Both the position numbers and the translations under genes were made by a program. From Trichostrongylus colubriformis (taxonomy: Eukaryota; Nematoda; Chromadorea; Rhabditida; Trichostrongylidae), in contig OZ022258.1 of NCBI GenBank assembly GCA_963978905.1, positions 24,370,716 through 24,434,715 on the forward strand: 64,000 bases of DNA, written 5' to 3'. The notes beneath the pieces are model-generated. The model had not been told where the DNA came from. It did not search any database and saw only the letters and a program-made list of their open reading frames with translations. Positions 10,371 through 22,724 of the stretch are shown here, one piece after another; position 1 is the stretch's first letter, and each line of letters opens with the position of its first letter.

Positions 10371-13160
10371 AGAGGAGGAGAAAAATTACTTTTTTTATTG
10401 GCACCCCTCGTAGTTGTTGCTCAGTAGCCATACTGCAGATGTGAAATCCCATTTCTGAAAATACCTGGAAAGCAATCCTCTCGCTTCTCACCTAGAAAGC
10501 TTCTGCGAAGAAAGATCACTTCATGATCGTGGTGCATGCTGATGATTAATATTGCTTCTTAATTGGGTGGATTGGATTGAAAAGATCAGCCTCTGAAATT
10601 GCTCGATAACGATAAAAACAGGTTAGGGTCCCATCAGATGTTCTGAAGTCACTGCTGATACAGAAGAGCTTGAAAGAAGGGGTGCTACTTAAATTCACGA
10701 TGCTTAGACATATGAAAACGGCCGAAATAGCGACAGACGAGAGGAACAATCTGTTACAATCTGCAAAAACAGGCCGAAAAACTTCATAAGATACGCTGCG
10801 AGTGACATCTCCAAGCTCTTATCTTTGGTGGGAGCAACACTGGACACGATCTTTTATGATCGCATAGTCTTGTCTCTTATCAGGGAAACCAAGCGTGAAT
10901 TCTAGCAGATGCTGATTTCACCGAGAAATGTGGAAGTTTTATGGAAGATGGGTTACAACCCATTAACTATACGGGGCATGGAGTCCGACTACATATTAGC
11001 CTATAGTGAAAATGTTAAAAATGTTCTTCAGAATAAACGAACAAATAAACGGATAAGCTGCATGATCAGCAAATGTATCAGAAAGCATTCTATGAACCGA
11101 ATGATATAGTAAAATAGAAAATCAATAGAGGAGCAGCTTGAAATCGGAGACACGATTTACGATCGGCCGCCGTCCATTCCCTTTCTCCGTTAGGGTGTGG
11201 GCGGCATTGTAACAAGACATATATGGGAAAAACGTGCAGCAACGAATCATTGACAAAAAACTACTAGAAAAAGACAGACAACGAGTACCCGCCGAGAAAT
11301 ATTTTCAAATCTTGGTCTTATTAGATCTTTTCCCAACTCGCCCTTACACCCAGTCAAAATCGTAGATCTTGGGGCGTACATGGTAGTTATTACGACCGAC
11401 GTAATTGAAGCGATAATTTAGAAGCAATTTTCACCGCCCACGAGACCCAAAAAGAATTATTCCATCAGCGAGACAATCAAGAGGTCTTAGTTGTTAGATT
11501 AGAACCTCGGGCCGGGTAATGGCAACTAGTTGTCAGCTTACAATTCGAACCCGGTTACCCTAAAATTTTCCACAAATTCTGCAAACAGAAATAATCAAAA
11601 AGGGCTGTTTGGATGGCATGTTATGGCAAGGACGATCGGCAGACGAGCGTTACATCACAAGTCAGCTGAATAACAGAGTTTGAATACCAATGGAGTGTGA
11701 TAAATGCCTGCAACACAGCGAAATATTTCCAAGACTTCTCTCGTGAACCCTTCAGAGGGAAGTCATACGAGACCGTCACCACAGAGAAATAAATGGGACA
11801 AGGAAAAGTAGAAAGACTATGGCAAAGATCATAAAGGAAAACTGCTTCGAATACCCCCCCCCCCCCGGACCGGTTGCAAGCAGTTCAATTACGCTGCTCC
11901 AAAAAGTTCATCAGTTTGACAGTTTTCACAGCAAAATGCTGACATACACTTTGAGAAAATTCTACTTTTCACCGTCTGATTATCTGCTCTCTTCTGAGTC
12001 AGCCACAGATCCACAAATATCCAAGCATAGGAGAGTAAAATATGTGTAGGTACGCACATATGCATTACGTCCCTGTATAACATTCCGGAATGTGGTGGCC
12101 TTTAGGAGTATGGGAAAATTTTTTCACCGCTCAGTGTGAAGAGGGTTATTAAGTTGGTGCCTTCTCCCTTCCCTCAGAAATTGCGACACACCGCCATTTA
12201 TAGCTCCATTTCCAATGAATATAGCTGTCGTTGATGTGAAGGACACATACGACGCATCTACAGCTGATTCTTTCACGTTTGATTGGAAAGACAGGGTGCG
12301 CTCTAAATTTCTACAAAAAAAGCTATGTATTAGACGATGCCGATAGACAAATGGCTGAGCAGCTAATGGACTCGAAAGCAAACCCATGAAAACGTAATTA
12401 TAGAAAGACATCAGACCAGATGAGCGCGCGCAGATTTCCCGAATGATACTATCGACACACTCCAAAACAGAAAACATACAGTATCCACTACATTGCATGC
12501 AACAGCTCAGTCAAGCCGTCACACTTAGTAATTTGATTAGGAAAACGGCTGCGTCTCGAAAGAATGTAATACCCCCTTGCAAACATGCTATACGTATTAT
12601 TGGAGGGGAAAGTTACTAAGTGGACGAGTTTTCATGCCTTTCTTAAGCTGAACTACTGACTTGTTCACCTGAGTGGGTACATTGACTTTCGAGTGATGGT
12701 GTCTTCGACTTGAAACATATGCTTACCTTTGAAAAACATTCAGTGCGATTATGTGGTAGAAATTTAAAAAGCGAGTAGGGGAGCCAAGTCGTGGGTAGTA
12801 AAAAAAAAGCAAAATGAAACGGCCGGAAACGCAGAAATGGGGTCCATATCTCATCTTTCGATCGAACTGTGCGCAGACGCGTTCCCCCAAAACGTATCGA
12901 TCGACGTTGCACCACATCTTCAATGACACCATAAGGGGTAAATTTGGCAGATTGTCGACTATGAAAGTAAGGGTGTTCGGCAGTGTAACAGTAGTGAAGG
13001 AACGATATAGAAGCCGAGGAGTCCGAGAACTATGATTCAGAAAACACCTCTTCTCCTTCAGCCCCCACTGCGTCACTATCCAGAGGTAGATTGCAGACGG
13101 ACTAGAGACTAGATCAGCAGTCTGCAAGCGTCTACGCCCAGTGGATGGGCAGCACAGCAC
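10371..13160. other. no supported gene; possible eroded retroelement
   Basis: No gene could be supported. The 10790-11600 stretch has discontinuous protein-like pieces on the plus strand (for example a Cys-containing stretch near 11200) that might be an eroded gag region, but the evidence is too weak to name it. A C11 run lies near 11857. The 185-codon minus-strand frame at 12723-13280 has no recognised motif or clear splice context. Confidence 0.3.
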
Positions 13161-13178
13161 GACTAGTCGTGTGCGGGA

Positions 13179-13202
13179 TCGTGATGAGACCTCAAACCGC
13201 AC
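13179..13202. repeat. R2 fragment, inverted
   Basis: GATCGTGATGAGACCTCAAA is the reverse complement of the first bases of repeat R2 at 5719 and 20064. The rest of the repeat is not recognisable here. Confidence 0.5.
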
Positions 13203-16200
13203 TTTTTCAGTGCGAAGCCACACATCATCTCTTCCGCAGTGGAATATTTTTTGCAGAGAACATATGTTCCCAGTTTCCACCTTCTCCTCCCGGTGCCTTT
13301 GATGTGCGACGGTCTACGCGCATATGAGAGTGTGGCTAGCACGTGCAGCCTTGTTATGTCGCTGCGGGTGCACCTTTCCCCGTCAATAGTGCTATATGCT
13401 GTCTGCATGAACCCCTACAGTGTTCACTCATCGTAAACATTGGCCCTTTCCTTAACAACCGAATTATCCAACACACAGCTTTTCACCCACGAGATAACAA
13501 GGTAGGGTAAGGTAAATACCTCAGTCACTCCCAGAGCACTCCCAGGTGTTGAGGAAAATAAGCTCTCCAGTACGACCCCCCCCCCCCCCCACCAACTTTG
13601 CGACCTCTACAAAACCGGTAATTGTTGCCGGGTTGCCGGAATGTACAGCTGCCATGTGTTTTATGCTATGTATTCTTACTTGGTGCAAGAAGGCATTTAT
13701 TTCACATTTCTTCGCCCGAGTTCGCTGCGAAATACCCTCCCCTTCTCATCTGCTTATTGAAAATTCAGATTCTAGCGCTCACCGCAACCTCTACCGGGAC
13801 GCTCCACTGCCTCCGTTCGGTCGAATACGACCCCCCACCCCTTTCGAGAATCCTCGACATCGGTGTACCCTGGTCACTCCTCCAAAATGCGCCACGCGAA
13901 CCCATTTTTCCAGTGCTTTCGGGTGACAGCCGACAAATGCCCTACATTCAACCATGCATGCTGAGTAATACCTTGAGAAACTCGTGTAGTGGCCAAATTA
14001 GATAAAATGGAGAGATAAAATGTGGGAGATGGTCCAAAAATAAACATTTCAACATTGGTTTCTTCAACGATTCGTGATTTTGGGCTGGCTGTTACATCCA
14101 CAGGTAACCGGAGGGAATCTTACCTAAATCTCGATAACCAAGTTTGGATCTCAAAACAAGTCTTGTCAAAGGATGGAATTTGCATATAAAAACATCTCTG
14201 AAGACCAATCAACGTGCCTACTACGGCCTGGAGGGAAAAACCTCAAAGTAAGACGTTGCTTCTTTTCAAGTAGATTTCTACAGACCTCACTTCGTCTATG
14301 ATTACCAAACGTGTATGGAAAACATGACTTCAACTAGATTATGCAAGCCGTACCGACAATTCAGACACTTTGACCATTCTAATAGAAAGTTAAATGCGTA
14401 GTGCAAAAAAAAAATCACATATTATCCTGTCCATCACCTCATAAAGCAATAAAATTGAATAATGCAAAGAAAGGGGCCAAGGCAAACCGGAGCTTTCATC
14501 AACATTAAGGGAAAGGACGCGCCAACAGCTTCTCGCTAAAGTGAGGCGGCACGAAGTAGTCAGCACGTTCGCAGGTGCCTTTACTGAACAGAAGAACTTT
14601 CACAGGGGAGTACATTGTATGAGATGAGGATAAACGGATGAAAGTACTCAAAATAATTCCATCGTAATTGAAACAAGTGAAAGGTATTGATGATACGGAG
14701 AGACCCTTTTAGTCGTATTGTATCGGGTGTCCACAATGAACATCGGCTACTTCCAGACAAAGTGTAAATGACGAAAATTTAAAGTAGCCAGAATTGTGAC
14801 AGTTACGAAGCAATACTGATATCCTTATCATTTTGCTATCGGTAAGACAATATTTGAAAAATAGATTCCAGCTGATAACGGCATGAACCATTGTGTACAC
14901 GTGAGACAAACTACCACACAGTGGCAATGTAATCAGTGGCGTAGAGAGTGACAATCATCAGCGGGGATGAGCGAGAACGCCAAGGCCGATCAGCGAAAAC
15001 ATCAACACCGTTCCCTGCACAACCGTATAAACCAATCAGTTCGTAAGCCATCAATATCAGTTTAGTCGGCCTGTTGGGAGCTTTTTGAAGGAATGAAACG
15101 ATAATGTGGACGGTAATCACCAAGCACTGCAGGCACGCCATGCAGTTGAGGTCGAGTTAGAAACGTTAATTAATAGGAAGCACATCTGGCGCCATGACGA
15201 GTGACGCTGATTTCACTCGCATGGTCAAAAACCGCATCAACGTCCACTCAAACCGACTACGCCTTCCACCTCTCCGGTTGAGCTAATACCAAGCCTGCCT
15301 GAGAGAAAAAAACTGAACTGCACGTTAGTCGTAGCCCGTGCATTCAAACCTACAGTTTTTGCAAGGAAATGGACAGCGCGGGCATCCGTAGAGGGGTTAA
15401 TCAGTCGAACACTTCCTTCTTCTATACTTTTGTCCCAACTAAACCCCATATACATATACTAGCTTTGAGGGGTCAGAAAACGCTCCAGTGAGAAGTTTCC
15501 CCCTTCCGCGATAATCGTGCACCACAATGCTGCTCACAGAGCGCTGAGTGGTTTTGTTATTATGGTACTATCTGTAGTTTTGCGGTGTTATACATAGTAC
15601 ACGCAACTTGGGACAATGCGGACATCACCAGTGAAAAACCGTGGCTTCACAAAGCCACAGATGCGCACAAAACTGCAAAATCTACCTGAGTCCATCTCTG
15701 TAGACAAAGGATTTCAGCAGAAAGCGCACCATCATAGTGTATAAAAAACACAAAAGCGTTGGCCACAAACACACAAAAGCGTTGGCCACATCCGTTCGGA
15801 TGAATCGCTCGTGATCACTTTTTTATATGTCCTACGCATTCTATTACTTTTAAATGAAGTTGCACTATTGCACATGCCCCACACGACATATCCCTTTTAG
15901 CAAATAGAGTTCCACTTTATGATTGTTCCATTGAATGCAAGTCGTGCTTTTTTCAACGATGAGCAATAATCATCAATGAAATGCGCACTTTCTGGAAAAA
16001 AGTGAAAAGGCTTTCGTGCAGCAACATTTCTTGCTACTGTGTTTGATGGGCTTTGAAGGGAGAGGTTCAATTGCCACCAAAATTGTATACTCATATAAAT
16101 TCATAGGAAAAAAAAAACGGGGAAAACAATCCAACATGAATTTCATTAAATAAGCAATAAGTTGCAGTCAATAAAAAACAATTTGCAGCCTTTCTGTGAA

Positions 16201-16385
16201 TTCAAGGCACTAGTAATAGTCTCGATGAGATCAGCCCAAGGCAAATTACTTCTGTATCGTGGTAAATACTTCAAGACACGGGAAGAGGCGCAAGAAAGAA
16301 AAGCATTATCAGACACCTTCTGCGAACGAACGTTCGAGCCTGGAAGAGATAATGTGTAGCGGATCGCCATTTCGAGGCGCCATTG
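13203..16385. other. mostly unannotated; R5 repeat fragment inside
   Basis: Contains a C14 run near 13567-13581 and an R5 repeat copy at about 13720-13865, in inverse orientation to 16390-16530. The two share TCTGGATTTTCAATAAGC-like and GTCGAGGA blocks. Short tandem duplications occur, such as the CACAAAAGCGTTGGCCACA pair at about 15750-15790. Open frames in the C-rich area are composition artefacts. I see no supported gene. Confidence 0.4.
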
Positions 16386-16389
16386 CGAT

Positions 16390-16530
16390 CAGGGTAACCG
16401 GGAGTCGAGGAACCTCGACAGAGGGTTTTGTCAAACAGGGGTCGTACCTGCAGAGATCAGCACTAGGATCTGGATTTTCAATAAGCGGATGTGAAGCAAA
16501 ATGCATTTCACAGCGAATCCATGCGAGGAA
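16390..16530. repeat. repeat R5, copy B
   Basis: It matches the reverse complement of 13720-13865 over the GTCGAGGA and TTTTCAATAAGC segments and the flanking CGCAGCGAA-like end. The match is diverged. Confidence 0.5.
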
Positions 16531-16534
16531 ATAT

Positions 16535-18820
16535 GAGATTTAAATATCTTGTAGCTTCAGGTAGATGCATAGCAATAAAACACATCTAACTATACAGTCC
16601 GTCTACAGCTACTGGTATTGTAGAGGTCACAAATGGGAGTGGTCGTACAGGGTCACCGTAGAGGGCCGTAGTAAAGCGATTATTCTCCTCTACATGTGGA
16701 ATTGCCCTGATTGCAATCTCAGCGCGCTTCACCTCGACCTGCACGCTTCAGGGGCAAAATTGCCTGTTGGAGGGGGGGGGGGCAGAGAAGGTCGCCGTCA
16801 CTGTCGCCTGATATCGTGCAGAGCCACTTTGATTTCATTCATTATAATATTTAACGAATCATGTAGAGGGAAAACCACGCGATAATCAGTTTAGTGATTT
16901 ACTCTCTTGAGGCAAGTAGGGCTTTGAATAACTGCTCAGACTGGGTTTTTATTGCGGCTGCACGGTGCTGTTCCTGCTTGAACACAACCGAGACACGCCC
17001 ACCCAACCAAGTTTTCCAATGTGGAAGCTCTTTCATCATCGAATTAGCTGTTTCATCAAACTATCTTCTATGATCGCATGTTTCCTTCACCACAAGAGCT
17101 CCACGTTGGAAATTTGTTCGTCTAAGACCAGGTCTGATTTGGTTTGGTGGGCGTGGCTCGGTTGCGTTCAAGCAGGCACAACACCGTGAGGGTGGACCGT
17201 GCAGTCGCAACAAAGGTGCCGTGAGCTGTTCTCCAAGGACGTAATTGCCTCAAGAAAGTAAGCCATCAATCGAATTATTGCGTGGTGTGCCTTTAAACAA
17301 CAAATAACAACAAACAAGTAAAACAATGAAAGGAATAGGCGAAGTACAAGAAAAAAGGTGTTTATCAAAAAATTTTGTTAATTGACACTCGACATCCTAG
17401 TCGACGTGTGTGCAAGTGAGGCAAATTCAAAGAACTGCAAGTGTTTGGCTTAGGCCAAAAGTGCTTTTCCGTTGTCTCCAAAGTAAAGGTCTGAGTAATA
17501 AAAGAATGCCCTTGCTGTGTTCAATTTTTGCACAGATTTCAATTAGTCAGATTAGCGCCCGGGTAAGCTTTCGCTTGGAGGAATTATGACGAGTTCCATT
17601 CGTCACCGTTAGGTTGAAATGCTGGTATTGGAAAATTACTCGGACTTACTTTGTGGTCCCTTAAGGTCCCAGATGCTCACCTTCAAGCTCGAGAAAAAAC
17701 GAAGACAGACACCCTCTTCACCCACAGAAGAGATTAACTCATTGAACTCGTTTGAAATAACCAATCCACCAATTTACAGAATTTCTGAAGGTACGGTAGG
17801 TTGGACCGCGAAAACCAGAGGACTTCGGGACGATGAAACGGAAAAAAATATTAAATGGATGCGTTGTGTGTTATATTGTGTTTATATTACGAACACGGTA
17901 TCGCATTACGTCCTTCAGTATTGTGTTGCACAGCTGTACAAAATGGAACGGCAACAACCAAAAAAAAAAACGTTAGGGGAAGCACCATCAGTCAGCCTAC
18001 ATGACAGCTGAATCAAGGTATTGATTTTTTGCAACACTTTGCCTCCATATGGAAAAGGTAAGAGGTTCAATCCCCTTCAGAGACAATGCAGCCTAATCTC
18101 CTTGGGTCATCGCGCTCAGGGAAATTGTAAGCTGCTGAAAACCACATGAACGAAAACCCATAATGACCAGCAAAAACCATAAAAAAGGCCTTCCTAACCA
18201 CGCAGTGGACGAGATTCTAGACCCGAAGAAGGCGTTAAGAAGGGATTTTGCTTCACAGCTCATGTTTCACCTTGCTTCCGAAATTCCACTATACTACCTT
18301 TTTCACTGATAACTTTGCCTTTGCCATGAAAATTTCGGTTGTGTCATTTTATCGCAACAGGTAATATGCCCTTTTGTCCAGTATTTGCCACCACTGCTCC
18401 GTTGGTTGAATTGATGCCATTTTGAGACAGTAAATCCCATCTGACTTAAGTTTGGTTTGCACACGTGTACTACTCACTCTGGTGCCGTAAAGGAGACACA
18501 CCATTTGCAGTAGCGGAACGGGCTATTTGCTCATCTTCGACACCGAAATAGTCAAATAATCGTGAGCCGTGCGTTTGGGAAGCGCTCCAAGCGCAGCCGT
18601 GGAATAAGCCTTCTTCATTATACACCCTTATATTGATCAGAAGATGATTCTACGTTTTTGAATGAAAGTCGAATACATGGGGTGCATTGCAAGACAAATG
18701 ATCAGCGCCGACCGCCTCACATTTTGAGCATTTGTAGCATTTTCAAATATCGTCAGGAGAAAGATAATGATAAATGTTAAATGCAGTTTTTTTGAATTAA
18801 AAAAACCAAAAGAAAATCAG
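16535..18820. other. no supported gene
   Basis: The longest frame is 17619-18011 (plus, 130 codons), containing SSPTEEINSLNSFEITNPPI. It is somewhat protein-like but has no clear splice signals or family motif. A G10 run sits near 16771. A B-box-like GGTTCAATCC occurs at about 18066 without a matching tRNA fold. Confidence 0.3.
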
Positions 18821-18831
18821 TGTCAACTGAC

Positions 18832-19095
18832 CTTTTTGGAAGAGGCAGGCCTAGTGGAGGATGGCACATCGGCTCTGAAAAGTGAGTAGTTATCAAGACG
18901 AACGCTATTTGCAAACAGAACGAATACGGGAAGTGGAACGCCATCAGAGAGTGTCATAAATTCGTGGAGGTAACTCGAGTATAAAGCCATCGCCATGCAG
19001 GAAACCAGTCTAAAGCGCGCGCCGCCATCAGGCACTGTTCGAGCATCCCAATGGGATGATTGCTTGTGAATTATAGCTTTTGAGAAAGGTGGCAT
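18832..19095 (-). CDS. probable coding exon, unknown protein
   Basis: A minus-strand open stretch runs from about 19143 (after a possible CACCAG acceptor), or from an ATG at 19095, down to 18832. There it meets a good donor AAG|GTCAGT (intron from 18831). The translation contains FRLVSCMAMALYSSYLHEFM and VPLPVFVLFANSVRLDNYSL and looks like a folded protein. If the ATG is used this is 88 codons to the donor, phase 0. The following exon should lie below 18800 but was not identified. The family is not recognised. Confidence 0.4.
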
Positions 19096-19099
19096 GAAG

Positions 19100-20055
19100 A
19101 AGGAGAGGACGCATCGAATAAAAACGATTTCATGGGAAGAAACTGGTGAATGTGCAGTGGTAAAAGGACGACTACTATCGTAGTTGGCGAGGTGCTAAGA
19201 AGTTTGTGTGGCGTGAACTGTGCGACCAGAAATTTGCTCATCTTCTCTCACTTTCCTCGCTACCATGGTGCACCGCCTTTCAGGAATGTCAATGGTTCGA
19301 AGATTATTTCGTTTTTTTCTCTCATAGACATCTCTGGTAAGGGAGAGAGCTTACAGCAAAGCGAAATCTGACCCACAAGCATTCAGTGGGCCCTAGGGGG
19401 AGCACAATTCATTGAAATTCATCGAAACACCTGAATGGGTAATTAAGTCCAATGTAGAATATGAATACACATAGAGGTAATTACGTTCTGCTGCAGTGGA
19501 GAAGAAACTCTACCTCAAAGGAAATGAAGCGGCCAAGAGTTCGAAGGAACTGGCCCACCATTCCACTAGATGATTCCCTTCGCGGAGGTGTTCTATGCTG
19601 CGTCCTTGGACGGACGGATCACCCAAGGCATGGTCGTTGCTCCACCTCTTCATCGCTACTCGGCCTATCCGCTGCACTGCCGCTGGGCCACTATAGGTAG
19701 CTTAGCGAGCCTCATACAACACGGTATGGGCTAAACAGAGCCTTTTTTAGCCTCAAAAGACCATTTATAGTAAACACCTCTCTCTAATTCCGAACTGACT
19801 AGCTAAATTACACCACTGTGGTGTCTTCGAAGGCTCACGTAGGATAATTGGTGCGGAAAATATACGATAATCATGAATGAATGTTCGGGGTTGTAGAAGA
19901 TGACAAGTAGAGGATTTCTAAGAAAAATCCGATTTTGACTGAAGGAAGCCCACACTAGGTCTGCAGCTCCCCTAGTGCAGTAGCTCTTCCACAGGCGAAC
20001 ACATCACATCGGACTTCAAAGTTGCAAGTATGTGTGACGAAACTTGCATTGTAAA
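19100..20055. other. no supported gene
   Basis: Only short, overlapping frames. No repeat structure stood out. Confidence 0.4.
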
Positions 20056-20059
20056 TGCG

Positions 20060-20335
20060 CGGTTTGGAGTCTAATCACGATCGCCCAGCATGGCGATCGT
20101 TCTGCAGTCCTGCAGCCGGGCGAGTTATCGGCGAAGGCAGGACAACGTTCACGGCCGGCTGGTTCAGCCTTTCCGCCCGTCTGCGGTCTATCCCGGTTAG
20201 TAACGCGGAGGGATACGATAGAGAAGAAGGGTCCGGGTTCCTGATCCTCGGGTTTTTCGCCGTATTATCTCGTTCATTCTCTACTGTCACTTTGCTGAGC
20301 ACTCCTACTTTCACATTCCACAGTCTGCCAAATTA
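20060..20335. repeat. dispersed repeat R2, copy B
   Basis: Second copy of R2, in the same orientation as 5715-5985. Overlapping open frames on both strands (20044-20336) are shadows of the repeat. Confidence 0.75.
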
Positions 20336-20529
20336 ACCCTTTCAGGTCTCTGTCAAGGGTATGTAACCCTTCAGAGAATGTTCAAAGTAGTGAAGGCGCT
20401 GGAGCACTAATCTTTTCTACGTATTAACCTATCCAGGGCCTATATTCAATACATATAGTCTCCACTATACCACCCAAGAAAGCCGCACTGAAGAGAATCG
20501 CTTCCGGAGAAGTCGTGCGAGGAAGAAAT

Positions 20530-20925
20530 TAGTCTCTGTCACCCATATATTGTTGCAACTGCCTGATAAGGGCAGTATGCAAAGATTCAAGCGAAAAAGT
20601 GAGAATGCGGCTAAGATACAGTTCCTCAAAATGGCAAACGGAGGCGGGGTCTCAGAGTAAGTGCCCACCCCGTCGTCCTCCGCGGTCGGAGACGCATAGT
20701 AGGAACAGAAATTTATTGAACGGTCAAACTCCCCGTTTCCGACAGAGGACAGGCCGGGGTACTTGATAAGAGGCCCCGCTTCCCTCCCGGCCACCACTTT
20801 GAGGAGCTGTGTCTTAGCCAGGTTCTCGCTTTTTCGCGTGAACTTCGCATGCGGCCTTTTTTGAGCAAGTACAACATAAGTATATGGATAACAATAGAAC
20901 TCATTTTCTATGCGCGATTCCTTTA
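20530..20925. mobile_element. palindromic foldback family F4, copy A
   Basis: Both halves of this segment carry GCGAAAAAG(T/C)GAGAA followed by GGCTAAGA(T/C)ACAG, in opposite orientation. The outer parts pair as well: a CCCATATAT-like end on the left and ATATGGATAAC on the right. The centre holds GGTCGGAGACGCAT. The same structure occurs at 52290-52650. The 168-codon frame at 20465-20971 (minus) crosses both arms and is not a gene. Confidence 0.7.
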
Positions 20926-20929
20926 GGAA

Positions 20930-21273
20930 CACTATGACTGCCATCAGAGAAATCTCTTCGTGTGCCACCACTTTTGATCGTATTTTCCTGACTTACAAGC
21001 TAAAAAGGGACTCTCTGCGCAAGAGCCCCTGGCCAGAATCTCTACAAAAAGCTGGTTTCTTTATGACCTTACGCCTGACATTTATTCAGGATCAGAACCG
21101 TGAAGAACGATGTGCCCCTGATTATCTTCTCTTTTCCTCTCTTCTTACACATTATTCACCTCACTTTTTAATTCAAATAATAAGTGAATGAATGAATCGA
21201 ATATAGAGTTAATTCCGAAGAGCGATCAGAATACACACAATAGAATCCTTCTAAGTGTTTACTACTTCTATTA
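20930..21273. other. no supported gene
   Basis: A short spacer between the F4 palindrome and the TTA-flanked MITE. Nothing recognisable. Confidence 0.4.
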
Positions 21274-21507
21274 GGCCGCTTTCATACTTTGCGCACCGAG
21301 GCCGTCACCTGCGTCGACTTGACGCCGTCACCGCCGGTGTCCATAGATAATGCGCAGCGTTTGCAAAATTCTTGACCCAATCACACTTCACTATGGTTGT
21401 GGCCGCCTCGAATCTTGGCGCTGTGCCAATACACGAAGCGGCCACGATCACCATATTATCACCATATCGCCGGTGACGGCGTCAGTGCGCAAAGTATGAA
21501 AGCGGCC
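21274..21507. mobile_element. MITE family M3, copy A (TTA-flanked)
   Basis: The terminal inverted repeats are GGCCGCTTTCATACTTTGCG and its complement. The immediate flanks are TTA on both sides, as expected of PIF/Harbinger-type target duplications. The interior is GC-rich with repeated GACGCCGTCA-type words and AGATAATGCGCA, shared with the larger copy at 59740-60167. There is no coding capacity. Assignment to Harbinger is an inference from the 3-bp TTA duplication only. Confidence 0.8.
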
Positions 21508-21942
21508 TTATGAAAGTAGAGCTAGTATGTGACCGTCAGTTCAGAAAAAAAGGAAAAGAAATTGCTCCAGCATTGAAAATTATGCTCTCCTACAGTGAAG
21601 CTGAAGAATTGTGGATGACTCCTCGAGTGCAGAGAGGAAGCAGCAGGAAAAGAGAGAGCTAGTGCGTGGAAGAGAGACCAGACAAAAGAGGAAGTGACGA
21701 CAGTAATAATAACACCGATAACGATAGCCTATGTGCTTTAGGCAAACATCATATTTGCGCAAGTTTTAAGTGCTTGCGCCATATAAAATGTCTGCATAGA
21801 TGTGCTCACAAGGTGCTTGGTTGACCATGGAATTCACTGAAAAGTGACCAGGTTGTGAGCGCAGAATCTGCATTGCAGCCCAACAAAGCCCTTGGCCTTT
21901 GAGAGACTGCTGAATTCTCTAGAACAGAAGGCTGCTGACGTG

Positions 21943-22372
21943 AGGGTTATTATTAATGAAGTTTAAAAGGATAAAGTTTTTTTGGCGTTAATCAATCCCT
22001 TCTTGGGATGCGCCGCACAATGTGGTTCCATTCAAAATCGCGTGGCTGGCGAATGTGGTGTGGCCTATACAACGACTTTCGGTTTCGACATCCCAAGAAG
22101 GGATTGATTAACGCCAAAAAAAACTTTATCCTATTAAACTTCATTAATAATAACCCTGGGAGGACGAGAGCACTACTTGTACATCGGTTGGCCACCGGGC
22201 CAACCGATGTACAAGTAGTGCTCTCATCCTCCCAGACGAGTCCCTGGCGCCAATTTGCCGCCTCCGGAGGGATGCAAGGTTTGGTTCACTTGGGCGGGCG
22301 TAGTTGCGAGATTCGTTCCCCGCAACAGGAGAGTGGGGTGCGCGCCACCTGTCACTACACCATCTTCGCCCT
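21943..22372. repeat. repeat R4 copy A with double inverted duplication
   Basis: The right end (22236-22372) and the segment 22018-22088 match R4 copy B (44240-44545) in inverse orientation. Copy A has two extra inverted segments. Arms 21943-22010 and 22089-22157 pair with one mismatch and one A-run indel around a 78-bp centre. Arms 22158-22193 and 22199-22235 pair almost perfectly around a loop of about 5 nt. Copy B has each segment once. The frames at 22008-22394 and 22144-22509 are shadows of this structure. Confidence 0.85.
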
Positions 22373-22398
22373 ATCACTATCACAAAAACCGTAATAGT

Positions 22399-22580
22399 CT
22401 TAATAGAGGCACAAATACAAGTGAAATTCGAATGGGTGGCTCGCAAATACAGTTCAATGATTTCATAAAAGACGGCCTCACAGAAAACAATGGACAATTG
22501 TTCATACACGTGATGGATTCAAGCAGTGTCCTTACTGAAGAGTTGAGGACGAATCTGTGGGAGAGATGGAAGAAGGGTAT
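22399..22580 (+). CDS. possible exon, unknown protein
   Basis: Within a 155-codon frame (22255-22722), the part after the R4 repeat reads like protein (for example FNDFIKDGLTENNGQLFIHV and SVLTEELRTNLWERWKKG). It stops being protein-like at about 22580, next to a possible donor GGTATAG. No strong acceptor is visible and the frame begins inside a repeat, so this may be chance. The function is unknown. Confidence 0.22.
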
Positions 22581-22724
22581 AGTAGGGGCTGGTACAACAT
22601 TTCTCCACTTCTTTGCTTTTTTTACTTCGTTAACTTTATTGTATGTAACTGTACAGGCCACTTCTGCAATGAATATTGCGGCTCTTCCACACCGCAGTCA
22701 AAGCAGTAGTATTTTCGCATGAGG

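Noticed and set aside
10790..11600. eroded LTR-retroelement gag region
   Set aside because: Only short protein-like patches in several frames; no protease or RT motif and no terminal repeats were found.
12723..13280. 185-codon minus-strand open frame
   Set aside because: Residue composition is not protein-like over its length, no recognised motif, and it overlaps an R2 fragment and plus-strand frames.
13546..14005. two overlapping plus-strand frames rich in Pro and Arg
   Set aside because: They arise from C-rich sequence (C14 run), and part lies in repeat R5.
18050..18095. B-box-like GGTTCAATCC that might mark a tRNA gene
   Set aside because: No A box at the right distance and no cloverleaf pairing.
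20465..20971. 168-codon minus-strand open frame
   Set aside because: It crosses both arms of the F4 palindrome, and the related copy at 52290-52650 has a different frame; no domain motif.
22008..22509. frames with RALLVHRLA on both strands
   Set aside because: They are mirror images of one another because they read the two arms of the inverted duplication in R4.
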